This document shows positions 1-6,891 of a DNA stretch of 28,010 bases, piece by piece. The notes below the pieces were generated by a model. That model was not told where the DNA came from. It searched no databases and worked only from the letters and a program-made list of their open reading frames with translations. The stretch is from an uncultured Candidatus Saccharibacteria bacterium. Lineage in GTDB: Bacteria; Patescibacteriota; Saccharimonadia; Saccharimonadales; Saccharimonadaceae. The position numbers and the translations under genes were made by a program. The stretch is from the NCBI GenBank assembly GCA_938039975.1, contig CALHTM010000012.1:1-28010 (forward strand), given 5' to 3'. Position 1 is the first letter of the stretch. Every line of letters starts with the position of its first letter.

Positions 1-1878
1 TGGTTTTATTTCAGCGGCACGTTTGAGTATAACTACGGCCGCTACCAGCTAACCAACCCGACAGCCGAGCTTGCCAAGGAGCTGCCAGTACAAGCTGATC
101 GGCTGCTGCCAGTTTACCATGCGGTGCGCGGGCTAAAATCGCAAACAGTACGCAAAGTTATCGAGCAATTGCGCCCGCTAATGAGTGTTTTGCCCGAAAC
201 TTTGCCGCCGAGCGTTGTCAAGAACGAGAAGTTGCTCGACCGCGCGGCAGCGATTTCGGCGATGCATTTTCCGCGCAACGAAAGGGAAGTTGAACAGGCT
301 CGCCAGCGCTTAGCCTTTGAAGAGCTATTCGAACTGGTTTTGGCTAGCCAGCTCAACAAAATTGACAACCAGAAGCTAGCTGGCTTCGCGATCCCGTTTG
401 AAAAGTCTGTCGTACAGGATTTTGTCAAGAAACTGCCATTTACACTAACCAATGCTCAGCGCCGCGCCGCCTGGGATATCTTGCAAGATTTCGAAAATGC
501 TAGGCCGATGAATCGCTTATTACAAGGCGACGTTGGCAGCGGCAAGACAGTGGTGGCCGGATTGGCAGCGCGGCAGGCAGCGAGTGCTGGCTATCAGACA
601 GCGTTGATGGCGCCGACCGAGATTTTGGCGCGGCAGCACGCCCAAACGTTGTCTAAACTGCTCGAGCCGTTCGGCGTGACGGTCGGATTGCTAATTGGCA
701 GCGTCAAAGGCAAAGCTCGCGCTATGCTTTATCAGCAAATCGCTAACGGTGCGGTCGATGTGATTGTCGGTACGCACGCGCTCATCCAGGATAAGGTGGA
801 GTTTCACCGCCTGGGCTTCGTGATTATCGATGAGCAGCATCGCTTCGGTGTCGAGCAGCGGCAGAGGCTGCTGATGAAGGTTAAGGACGAGAGACTAGAA
901 GCAGGGGTGCTCGACACGCTTTCTGAACCTGTGACTATTACCGCTGGCTCGTCTCGAGAGACCGGGCGCGCAGCCCCAGGCTCGCGAGCGAGACACGGAG
1001 GTGAAGGAAGCGTGTCGAGCGCCCCGTCAGATTCGAAAAAACCATCGGTAGCCGCCATGCCGCACCTCTTAGCGATGACTGCCACGCCGATTCCGCGCAG
1101 TTTGGCGCTAACTGTTTACGGCGAGCTAGACGTCAGCGTCCTCGACGAGCAGCCGCGCGGTCGGCGGCCGATTCTTACCAAAATTATTTCGCCGCCTTCG
1201 CGCGAGGCTGCTTATACTGCTATCGACCAGCAAATTGCCCAGGGTCGCCAGGTTTACGTAGTTTGCAGCTTAATTACCGATAGCGATTCTAACGATCGCA
1301 AAAGTGTCGAAGCCGAATACAAGCGACTCAAAAATAGTATTTTTGGCCGCCGCCGCATCGCTATGCTGCACGGCAAGATGGCTGCTAGCGAAAAAGATCA
1401 AATCATGCAAGCTTTTAAAGACCAACGATATGATATCTTAGTTAGCACCACCGTCATCGAGGTCGGTGTCGACGTGCCAAACGCTACAATTATGATGATC
1501 GAGGACGCCGACCAATTTGGCTTAGCGCAATTGCACCAGCTGCGCGGGCGGGTCGGCCGCGGTCAGCACCAAAGCTTCTGCTATTTGATGATGAGCACGA
1601 ATAACAAACCGTCGCAGCGTTTGCGGGAAATAGAAAAATCCAGCGACGGCTTTCATCTAGCAGAGGTCGATATGAGCTTGCGCGGTCCTGGCGAGATTTA
1701 CGGACGCATGCAGCACGGCGCGCTTAATCTGCAGATTGCCACGCTAGCCGACACGCAGCTGATTGCTCGCGCTCAAAAGGCCGCTAAGCGCTTCATTGAT
1801 AGCGGTGAAAGTCTATCGAAATATCCAGCACTAGAAGCACGCGTCCGCCACAACCAGCGGGTGACAACGCTTAATTAG
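1..1878 (+). CDS. recG: ATP-dependent DNA helicase RecG (5' end outside window)
   Basis: RecG is a superfamily 2 helicase that remodels stalled replication forks and branched DNA. Reading frame 1 is open from base 1, so the true start lies upstream and only the last 625 codons are seen. Visible motifs: Walker A (QGDVGSGKT, about 520-546), DEQH box (829-840) followed by RFGVEQR, motif III TATPIPR (about 1078-1098), and the arginine-finger region LRGRVGRG (about 1540-1563). The wedge-domain end precedes Walker A. Odd feature: about 50 extra residues rich in Gly/Ser/Arg sit between DEQHRFGVEQR and PHLLAMTATPIPR, where RecG proteins normally have a few residues; they are encoded by a palindromic element (904-1025). 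The frame is kept, so the protein may work. The gene ends two bases before a convergent small gene. Confidence 0.96.
   Translation, partial: WFYFSGTFEYNYGRYQLTNPTAELAKELPVQADRLLPVYHAVRGLKSQTVRKVIEQLRPLMSVLPETLPPSVVKNEKLLDRAAAISAMHFPRNEREVEQARQRLAFEELFELVLASQLNKIDNQKLAGFAIPFEKSVVQDFVKKLPFTLTNAQRRAAWDILQDFENARPMNRLLQGDVGSGKTVVAGLAARQAASAGYQTALMAPTEILARQHAQTLSKLLEPFGVTVGLLIGSVKGKARAMLYQQIANGAVDVIVGTHALIQDKVEFHRLGFVIIDEQHRFGVEQRQRLLMKVKDERLEAGVLDTLSEPVTITAGSSRETGRAAPGSRARHGGEGSVSSAPSDSKKPSVAAMPHLLAMTATPIPRSLALTVYGELDVSVLDEQPRGRRPILTKIISPPSREAAYTAIDQQIAQGRQVYVVCSLITDSDSNDRKSVEAEYKRLKNSIFGRRRIAMLHGKMAASEKDQIMQAFKDQRYDILVSTTVIEVGVDVPNATIMMIEDADQFGLAQLHQLRGRVGRGQHQSFCYLMMSTNNKPSQRLREIEKSSDGFHLAEVDMSLRGPGEIYGRMQHGALNLQIATLADTQLIARAQKAAKRFIDSGESLSKYPALEARVRHNQRVTTLN
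904..1025. repeat. Palindromic element inserted in frame in recG
   Basis: A 20-bp terminal inverted repeat (904-923 against 1006-1025) matches at 18 of 20 positions; both mismatches are T/C, compatible with G-U pairing in RNA. Pairing continues inward in patches (927-930 with 999-1002). The interior holds two further palindromes, 952-959 and the 10-bp 980-989. The element is GC-richer than flanking recG, all of it is translated in the recG frame, and the opposite strand is also open. The design resembles Rickettsia palindromic elements (RPE), which insert in frame into genes; homology to them is not claimed. No second copy was seen in this window. Confidence 0.8.
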
Positions 1879-1880
1879 AA

Positions 1881-2075
1881 TTATTTTTCGAGTTTTTTAA
1901 TTGTTTTTTCTAGATTGATTATACGCCTCGTGTGGTTTTCGGTTATATAGTCAACCGACCAAAACTTGTTGCTCTGAATAAAAAATATTACACCTATCAG
2001 AATCGTATTGATAATTGTCAATACGGCGATAATCGATATGACTATAGTTTGTTTGCTGGTTTTGCTGTTTCGCAT
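1881..2075 (-). CDS. Small single-span membrane protein, unknown function
   Basis: 64 residues. Residues 10-33 form one hydrophobic helix after a short basic N-terminus (predicted N-in), followed by a polar tail ending in a Lys/Glu-rich probable short coiled coil. I do not recognise a family. Translation is supported by a strong SD: GGAGG on the minus strand at 2086-2082, 6 nt before the ATG, plus a plausible promoter at 2165-2136. The gene is convergent with recG, stop codons two bases apart. The spacing, SD and clean membrane profile argue for a real gene despite its size. Confidence 0.7.
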   Translation of the reverse strand: MRNSKTSKQTIVISIIAVLTIINTILIGVIFFIQSNKFWSVDYITENHTRRIINLEKTIKKLEK

Positions 2076-2135
2076 ACTTAACCTCCGAGGAATGCTGATG
2101 TTTTGTATCTGTAGGCTCTCCGTAACTTAAAACCA

Positions 2136-2165
2136 AGTATATAGTACAATGCTTATGTTTGGCAA
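2136..2165 (-). promoter_or_regulatory. Promoter of the small membrane protein gene
   Basis: On the minus strand TTGCCA (2165-2160) and TATACT (2141-2136) are 18 bp apart. The predicted start near 2129 gives a leader of roughly 54 nt before the SD-led ATG at 2075. Confidence 0.45.
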
Positions 2166-2210
2166 GTTCTATCTGTCTTTTGCCTTTTGCCGAGCCGCTG
2201 CCAAACGGCG

Positions 2211-2219
2211 TGCTATAAT
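2211..2219 (+). promoter_or_regulatory. Extended -10 promoter, leaderless start
   Basis: TGC-TATAAT; the in-frame ATG at 2227 lies 7 nt after the -10 box, so transcription should begin at or next to the start codon. No good -35 at standard spacing. Confidence 0.6.
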
Positions 2220-2226
2220 ACAATGC

Positions 2227-3036
2227 ATGTACAGCGGTACTACTTTTCGTTCGCATTCGGGTAATTTCATAGGCGTGCATCAGAAAATCGACCGAATTGC
2301 TCGCCGCGATTTGCGCAAAATATCAAGGGTTGGCCGCGGTTTTCCTTCTGCCAAGGATATTTTGCATTTTGAAGGCAACAACGGCCCCGACGGCATTAAG
2401 CGCAAAAGTCCAGGCGTCGATGAGCCGTGGCATTTTATCGACCCCAGCGACCCCAGCGATACGGCGCTGGTCGAGATGATTATGGATCATTACGCCAATT
2501 TGGTGCAGGCGCTTAAAAAGCGTAATAATAATGTGCGGGCAGCCTTTGAGGCGGCCTGGATGGCGCATGCTATCACCGACGGACTAACGCCGGCGCATCA
2601 TTATCCGCTAGGCGAAAAGATCGAGGAGCTGTGGGGACGGCCTCAGAACGAGCGGGCGTCGATCGCCGAGAAAGGCATCATCAGAGGCTCGACCATGCGC
2701 GAGACTCTTAGTAAAAACTGGGAGTATTGGGGTGCCAAGGGTGTATTTGCGACACATGTGCTATTTGAGCTAGGCGTAGCGACCAGCATCAAGACGACCA
2801 AATTTCCTGATTCGGCGCCAAATTCAATCTGGCTCAAACTAGCAGATGATAAGGATTTGCAGACGGTCTTTCTCGATGCGGTGCAGCAAGTTTACGCGCT
2901 GGGCATGTACGAGGAATTCTGGAAACGCGGCTGGACAACCCATCTAGCGCAGCAGACGCGGCAAACGTTGATTCCGCTGATCGCTAATGTCATCACGTAT
3001 TTTTGGTACTGCGCCTACCGCGAGGCGCACCAATGA
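2227..3036 (+). CDS. Metal-dependent hydrolase-like protein (zinc phospholipase C / S1-P1 nuclease-like)
   Basis: 269 residues from ATG 2227. The frame is open back to an ATG at 2149, but 2227 is preferred because an extended -10 box sits 7 nt before it. The protein is mainly helical and His-rich: LHFEGNN and WHFIDP near residues 47-70, DHYANL, and AWMAHAITDGLTPAHH near residues 111-126. The last motif recalls the metal-binding helix of zinc-dependent phospholipase C and S1/P1 nucleases (AW..H...D...P.H). The family call is by motif only and no substrate can be assigned. No signal peptide is evident, which is unusual for that superfamily. The TGA stop overlaps the rsmD ATG (ATGA at 3033-3036), implying coupled translation. 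Confidence 0.55.
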   Translation: MYSGTTFRSHSGNFIGVHQKIDRIARRDLRKISRVGRGFPSAKDILHFEGNNGPDGIKRKSPGVDEPWHFIDPSDPSDTALVEMIMDHYANLVQALKKRNNNVRAAFEAAWMAHAITDGLTPAHHYPLGEKIEELWGRPQNERASIAEKGIIRGSTMRETLSKNWEYWGAKGVFATHVLFELGVATSIKTTKFPDSAPNSIWLKLADDKDLQTVFLDAVQQVYALGMYEEFWKRGWTTHLAQQTRQTLIPLIANVITYFWYCAYREAHQ

Positions 3037-3596
3037 GCTCGATCCGAGTAATTGCTGGGCGTTTCGGCGGGCGACTGCTAGATGCACCTAAAGATAACAA
3101 CACTCGCACCAAGCCGATGGGCGAGCGGATTCGCAATGCTATGTTCAATAGTATCGGCAACGAGATTAACGGCACACAGGTTTTAGACGCTTTTGCTGGT
3201 ACTGGCGCGGTTGGTCTCGAAGCCCTCAGCCGCGGTGCTGCCCATGTAACGTTTGTCGAGCGCGATAAAATTGCTCAAAAAATCTTAAGCAATAATGTGT
3301 CCTCGCTAGGCGTTCAAAATGAAGCAAAAATTATTAGCGCCCCTGTCAATTCATGGATTGAGTCTGGCGGCGCAGGCAAGTATGACATAATTTTTGCCGA
3401 TCCGCCATACAAAAATCCGCAGTTTTCCACAGTTAGTAAACTTTTCGGACTTCTCAAACCAGGCGGGCTTATGGTATTATCACATCCAGGAAGAGGTGAG
3501 GAACCAAATCTGGGAAACGAAATTGTTGTGGTGGACAATCGTAGTTATGGAAATGCTTATCTCACCTCTTTCCGCCGAGAATCGTGTGATTCGTGA
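3033..3596 (+). CDS. rsmD: 16S rRNA (guanine966-N2)-methyltransferase RsmD
   Basis: 187 residues. RsmD methylates N2 of G966 in 16S rRNA during 30S assembly using S-adenosylmethionine. Diagnostic pieces: N-terminal IRVIAGRFGGRLL, the substrate-side region TRTKPMGERIRNAMFN, SAM-binding motif I DAFAGTGAVG (residues 52-61), and catalytic DPPY (123-126). The start is ATG 3033, inside the ATGA overlap with the upstream gene; an in-frame TTG at 3003 would add ten residues lacking family similarity. A bidirectional hairpin terminator follows. Length and motifs are normal for the family. Confidence 0.93.
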   Translation: MSSIRVIAGRFGGRLLDAPKDNNTRTKPMGERIRNAMFNSIGNEINGTQVLDAFAGTGAVGLEALSRGAAHVTFVERDKIAQKILSNNVSSLGVQNEAKIISAPVNSWIESGGAGKYDIIFADPPYKNPQFSTVSKLFGLLKPGGLMVLSHPGRGEEPNLGNEIVVVDNRSYGNAYLTSFRRESCDS

Positions 3597-3612
3597 TTTT
3601 TGGGGAATTAAA

Positions 3613-3640
3613 ATAGCCCGCGATATACGGGTTATTTTTT
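3613..3640. terminator. Bidirectional terminator of rsmD (+) and tRNA-Leu (-)
   Basis: 8-bp stem (3613-3620 with 3628-3635, one G-T pair) and 7-nt loop; T-run on the plus strand to 3640 and A-run before it, which serves as the T-run for the minus-strand tRNA. Confidence 0.75.
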
Positions 3641-3676
3641 ATGCGTATTTTCCTCAGAGTGTGTATCGAATCTCCT

Positions 3677-3761
3677 TGGTGCGGATGAAAGGACTTGAAC
3701 CTTCACGCTCGAAAGCACATGCTCCTAAGGCATGCGTGTCTACCAATTCCACCACATCCGC
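3677..3761 (-). tRNA. tRNA-Leu (anticodon UAG)
   Basis: 85 nt on the minus strand with encoded CCA (3679-3677). The acceptor stem is 7 perfect pairs (3761-3755 with 3687-3681) and the discriminator is A. The anticodon stem CATGC/GCATG closes loop CTTAGGA, giving anticodon UAG at 3727-3725 for CUN codons. The long variable arm is typical of class II tRNA-Leu and the T-arm carries TTCAAGT. An extended -10 promoter lies about 70 nt upstream and the shared terminator downstream. Confidence 0.95.
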
Positions 3762-3828
3762 GAGCGTTTGCAAGCTCTAGCGGCACACCGCTGCCGTGCA
3801 AATCGCACGTATTTTGCTTGCACAAATA

Positions 3829-3837
3829 ATTATAGCA
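3829..3837 (-). promoter_or_regulatory. Promoter of tRNA-Leu(UAG)
   Basis: Minus-strand TGC-TATAAT (3837-3829). Divergent from, and about 38 bp away from, the promoter of the FAD oxidase gene. No clear -35. Confidence 0.6.
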
Positions 3838-3874
3838 AACTTCTAACAAATTCGCGAAAAATTACTGCAGCTTA

Positions 3875-3883
3875 TGCTAAAAT
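3875..3883 (+). promoter_or_regulatory. Promoter of FAD oxidase gene, with leaderless mini-ORF
   Basis: TGC-TAAAAT. The first ATG at leaderless distance (3892, 8 nt after the -10) opens a ten-codon frame (MKMRVYEQNC, stop 3922-3924) that overlaps the true start at 3908 in another frame. A weak SD (GAGGG, 3900-3904 region) precedes 3908. Confidence 0.5.
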
Positions 3884-3907
3884 AGATTTATATGAAGATG
3901 AGGGTGT

Positions 3908-5506
3908 ATGAGCAAAATTGCTAATTACTTACGCGGACATTTGCTAGGAGAGATTGACTTCCGGCCCGATGTGCGGCAGGCTTATATTAACGATGCTGGA
4001 GTATTGAGTCTTGCGCCAGAGATGATCGTCGCGCCGCGCAATACCGAAGATATTCGCAAAACGGCACGATTATCATGGCAGCTAGCTGAACGCGGGCATG
4101 TTCAGGCGATAACCGTCCGCGGTTCAGGCCGCGGAACTACAGGCGGCGCAATTGGCCGCGGGGCGATAGCCGATATGTCGCGGCATATGAATAATATTTT
4201 TGAGTACGATGCCAAGCAGCGGTTAGTTCGCTTGCAGCCCGGCACGACCATTGGAACCCTATGTCAAGCGCTAAGCCTGCAGGGTGTTAACATCCCGCCG
4301 CTCGACGGCCTAGATGCGCGCCGAACAGTTGGCGGAGCTATCGCTGACAATCTAGCTGGATTGGCTAGCGGTAAATACGGCGATTTAAGCGCCTTTATCA
4401 GCCAGCTCGAGATCGTTTTGGCAAATGGCGATATTTTGCAGACAGGCCCGCTTGGCCGGCGCGAGCTCAGCCGCAAGAAAGGTCTGCAGAGTCTAGAGGG
4501 CGATATTTACCGCGGCATTGACGCAATCATTGATGAATACCACGACGTGATTACTGCTCTGCCAGAATATGATAAGTCTGGCTATAGCTCTATAGCCTCT
4601 GTCAAGAGAGGAAATCAGTTCGACTTGACACCGCTATTCATCGGTGCGCAGGGTACGCTAGGTATTATCAGCGAGATGATTTTGCGCACCGAATTTCTTA
4701 GCCAGAGCAATGAGGTCTTCGCGCTAGTATTTGCTTCGGCTAGCGTAGCCAATGACGCTATGCGTATATTGCGCGATAGCGGCGCAGCTTTTGCCGAGTA
4801 TTTTGACGCCCAGCTATTTAGCGCTGCCGCTGCTGCTGGCCGGCACTTTGACTGGTTTGGCTTGGACGGAGCCGACCCGCAGGCGGTTATTATCGCCAGA
4901 TTTGACGATTTTAATGCTCGCACTCGCACTCGTAACCTTAAAAAGATTCAGAAGACATTCAGTAACACCGAGGGAGTCAAATTAGTTTCTAGCGATGACG
5001 CGACCGATGACGCGCTGTTGTCAGCACTTGATATTGCTCGCTATGCCGAATTACCTGACAAAAACCCAGCTTTTGCGCCGCATTTGTATAGTGATATTTA
5101 TATTCCAGCTGCGCGTTTCGATGAATTTACCAAAGCATTAACAGTTTTGGCTGGTCGTCTGCATTGTAATATGCCTATTTCTGGACACGTGCTAACCGAA
5201 ACTTACACGGTTCATCCGGTGCTGTCGCTGCGTCAAGTTGGAGATAAGCAAAAATTATTCAAGATTTTTGATGAATTGTCTAATTTGGCTGTTAAGTATG
5301 ATGGCGCGCTCATTGGCCAAGCAGCCGAAGGGCGAATCGCAGCGCATTTCGCGTATAAGCACCTTGACGTTCGCACTCGCGAAATGTACGCGGCTATCAA
5401 AAAAGTTTTTGATCCGCTCGGTATTATGAATCCAGGCGTCAAAGTCGGTGATAATCTGCGATCGCTTACCGCTAGTGTCAACGGCGATGTTTTGCCGCAG
5501 GTATAG
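3908..5506 (+). CDS. FAD-linked oxidase (glycolate oxidase GlcD / D-lactate dehydrogenase type)
   Basis: 532 residues. The N-terminal PCMH-type FAD-binding domain spans about residues 37-225: APRNTEDIRK, RGSGRGTTGGAIGRG as the FAD pyrophosphate loop, PPLDGLDARRTVGGAIADNLAG, and GAQGTLGIISEM near residue 240. The C-terminal FAD-oxidase domain ends with FDPLGIMNPGVKV, typical of the GlcD/DLD group. Family members oxidise 2-hydroxy acids (D-lactate, glycolate) and pass electrons to a carrier; the substrate is not determinable here. No signal peptide or membrane helix, so cytoplasmic or peripheral. It is a single-gene unit between divergent and convergent neighbours. The 173 bases after the stop hold only an A/T palindrome (5519-5530) and no convincing terminator. 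Confidence 0.88.
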   Translation: MSKIANYLRGHLLGEIDFRPDVRQAYINDAGVLSLAPEMIVAPRNTEDIRKTARLSWQLAERGHVQAITVRGSGRGTTGGAIGRGAIADMSRHMNNIFEYDAKQRLVRLQPGTTIGTLCQALSLQGVNIPPLDGLDARRTVGGAIADNLAGLASGKYGDLSAFISQLEIVLANGDILQTGPLGRRELSRKKGLQSLEGDIYRGIDAIIDEYHDVITALPEYDKSGYSSIASVKRGNQFDLTPLFIGAQGTLGIISEMILRTEFLSQSNEVFALVFASASVANDAMRILRDSGAAFAEYFDAQLFSAAAAAGRHFDWFGLDGADPQAVIIARFDDFNARTRTRNLKKIQKTFSNTEGVKLVSSDDATDDALLSALDIARYAELPDKNPAFAPHLYSDIYIPAARFDEFTKALTVLAGRLHCNMPISGHVLTETYTVHPVLSLRQVGDKQKLFKIFDELSNLAVKYDGALIGQAAEGRIAAHFAYKHLDVRTREMYAAIKKVFDPLGIMNPGVKVGDNLRSLTASVNGDVLPQV

Positions 5507-5679
5507 GTAGATGCTGCCAAAATATATTTTCTACAAATAGGTTGTTAGAATTGTTAGCGCCGCTAGCAAAAAGTGGCCTCTTAATCGATTAACAGACCAA
5601 ATATATGCACGCTATCGCTTACACTTATTTAAAACTAGCGTAGGAGAAGAGAAGAGCAATCGTATTTTGAGCGGAACAG

Positions 5680-6270
5680 CTAGACTGCTTGGCTCGACGC
5701 TAAATCAGGAAACTTTGCCTCTACTCGGCGCAAGCGCTTATCAAGCGAGTTATAAAGCGTGTCGTCTACCATCTCGCGGCTGCCAGACTCATGGTACAGC
5801 TCGCGGCGAACGACAGCAAGGTCGGCCCGTAAGCTCTCTTGGCTGGCTGCTAGCTCGGCTTGCCCAGCCTTTAATTCCTGGAATCGTTCATCTGCCGCCA
5901 GATCCATATCTTTCACGATATCAACCAGAGTCTTGTGGTCTTTGCGAATATCAGCAAGCTGCTCATCGATTTGCTCAAAACGCTCGTCAACTTGCCTAAA
6001 GCGTTCGTTGATTTGCTCAAAACGCTCATCAATAAGCTCAAACCTGTGGTTGATTTGTTCAAAGCGTTCATCAACCTGCTCAAACCTGCGGTCGATCTGC
6101 TCAAAGCGCTCATCGATTTGCTTAAACCTTTGGTCAATCTGCTCGAAACGCTCGTCAATTTGCTTAAACCTTTGGTCGATCTGTTTAAACCGTTCGTCCA
6201 TCGTTTTTGCTAGATTAGCAACGATATCGCTTAGGTTATCGATCTTGATCGCTAGCTCTTCGTTCGTCAT
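5680..6270 (-). CDS. Heptad-repeat coiled-coil protein, unknown function
   Basis: 196 residues from ATG 6270; an in-frame TTG at 6288 would add six residues but the promoter's -10 lies between the two. Residues 24-107 are about twelve near-perfect seven-residue repeats of the form xDERFEQ, with Ile/Val at one core position and Phe at the other: a textbook long coiled coil with alternating charges. The C-terminal third is also helical and charged, without Cys. No membrane segment or signal peptide. Such repeat proteins are widespread and annotated only as hypothetical; oligomeric scaffold is a guess. The gene sits downstream of the tRNA-Leu(CAG) terminator on the same strand and has its own leaderless-type promoter. 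Confidence 0.8.
   Translation of the reverse strand: MTNEELAIKIDNLSDIVANLAKTMDERFKQIDQRFKQIDERFEQIDQRFKQIDERFEQIDRRFEQVDERFEQINHRFELIDERFEQINERFRQVDERFEQIDEQLADIRKDHKTLVDIVKDMDLAADERFQELKAGQAELAASQESLRADLAVVRRELYHESGSREMVDDTLYNSLDKRLRRVEAKFPDLASSQAV
5950..6201 (-). repeat. Tandem 21-bp coding repeats (heptads)
   Basis: About twelve degenerate 21-bp units encode the seven-residue heptads of the coiled-coil gene. Units differ mostly at synonymous or conservative sites (DERFEQI, DQRFKQI, NERFRQV), so the array is old but still slippage-prone. Confidence 0.85.
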
Positions 6271-6276
6271 ACTTCT

Positions 6277-6306
6277 ATTTAACCACAAACATTAGTTGCG
6301 AGGCAA
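6277..6306 (-). promoter_or_regulatory. Promoter of coiled-coil gene, leaderless start
   Basis: Minus strand: TTGCCT (6306-6301), 18 bp, extended -10 TGG-TTAAAT (6285-6277). ATG 6270 follows after 6 nt, and no good SD precedes it. Confidence 0.5.
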
Positions 6307-6317
6307 CTATTTGCTCA

Positions 6318-6346
6318 ACAAAAAAGCCCGCTTTGCCTGAGCGGGC
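6318..6346 (-). terminator. Terminator of tRNA-Leu(CAG)
   Basis: Perfect 7-bp GC-rich stem (6346-6340 with 6332-6326), 7-nt loop and a T-run on the minus strand at 6325-6320; 33 nt downstream of the tRNA 3' end. Confidence 0.85.
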
Positions 6347-6378
6347 AGTATTAACGTTGTTCCACTAAATACAAGTTA

Positions 6379-6465
6379 TGGTACAGATGAGAGGACTTGA
6401 ACCTCCACGCCCCGAAGGGCACTAGCACCTGAAGCTAGCGCGTCTACCAATTCCGCCACATCTGC
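6379..6465 (-). tRNA. tRNA-Leu (anticodon CAG)
   Basis: 87 nt with encoded CCA (6381-6379). The anticodon stem CTAGC/GCTAG closes loop TTCAGGT, anticodon CAG at 6431-6429. A long GC-rich variable arm identifies the class II Leu type; T-arm has TTCAAGT. The acceptor stem pairs throughout but position 1-72 is a G-U wobble rather than the G-C seen in the other tRNA-Leu here; discriminator A. A -10-like TATAGT lies about 15 nt upstream. Confidence 0.94.
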
Positions 6466-6517
6466 GTGTCATTGTAAAGTACTATACCGCGATTATCTAT
6501 ACTAGCCTAACGCGCTA

Positions 6518-6680
6518 CGCGTCTACACATACTTGCGTTACCCACGCAGTCGCCACATCTGCGTATAGCTTGTAAGGCACTATGTCACGACCATACACTG
6601 ATTCTCAGTAACGCACAGCGCGTCTGCACATACTCGCATTATCCATGTAGTTGCCACACGTATAATCATATCTAGCGCGC
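6518..6680 (-). repeat. Two decayed tRNA-Leu 5'-half repeats
   Basis: Upstream of tRNA-Leu(CAG), its 5' half plus flanking promoter DNA recurs twice in decayed form. Copy B starts at 6518 and copy C at 6619, a 101-bp period; their shared first 40 or so bases differ almost only by transitions. Copy B keeps the acceptor 5' strand exactly (GCCACATCTGCGT on the plus strand, 6552-6564, same as tRNA positions 6455-6467) and the stretch next to the anticodon stem (CGCGTCTAC), but the D-loop is replaced by about 25 foreign bases with a small hairpin. Neither copy has the anticodon loop or the 3' half, so neither is a tRNA. From 6681 to 6850 I see no gene or structure beyond short random ORFs. Confidence 0.65.
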
Positions 6681-6854
6681 AAACCCATTCTAGCTGATTT
6701 AGGTGCGCCTGTAAAGAGTTTGTAGACAGACAGTTGCAAAAATTTTACAATTTAGATCATACACAACTCGATTCAATTCGTCCGCGAAATATCGGCGCGA
6801 CATCTGATATTGCCGCGTATGAGTGAGCATGTCGCCATAAGCTTGATAGCACTC

Positions 6855-6883
6855 TTGCAAAATAATTCTATTTATGCTATAAT
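6855..6883 (+). promoter_or_regulatory. Promoter of HisRS-like gene
   Basis: TTGCAA (6855-6860), 17 bp, extended -10 TGC-TATAAT (6875-6883). ATG 6892 follows after 8 nt; a second ATG is the next codon. Near-leaderless, though AGGGG lies directly before the ATG. Confidence 0.7.
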
Positions 6884-6891
6884 AGGGGTAT

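Noticed and set aside
865..900. CTGATGA at about 871 as a second hammerhead core
   Set aside because: No stem II closing to GAAA and no matching stems; it is part of recG coding sequence. The same holds for CTGATGA near 16759 in rpoC.
804..1085. Minus-strand ORF across the palindromic part of recG
   Set aside because: Antisense to conserved helicase motifs; openness follows from the palindrome and GC content.
2149..2226. Upstream ATG extension of the hydrolase-like gene
   Set aside because: A TATAAT box lies within the extension, 7 nt before the in-frame ATG at 2227; the extra residues show no family similarity.
3394..3780. Plus-strand ORF of 128 codons over rsmD and the tRNA
   Set aside because: Overlaps rsmD in another frame and runs through a terminator and a tRNA gene.
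5950..6201. Regular repeats as a possible CRISPR array
   Set aside because: 21-bp contiguous units without unique spacers; they code for heptads in frame.
5759..6295. Plus-strand ORFs opposite the coiled-coil gene
   Set aside because: Shadow of the repeat array, producing low-complexity Ser/Arg/Leu repeats; no start signals.
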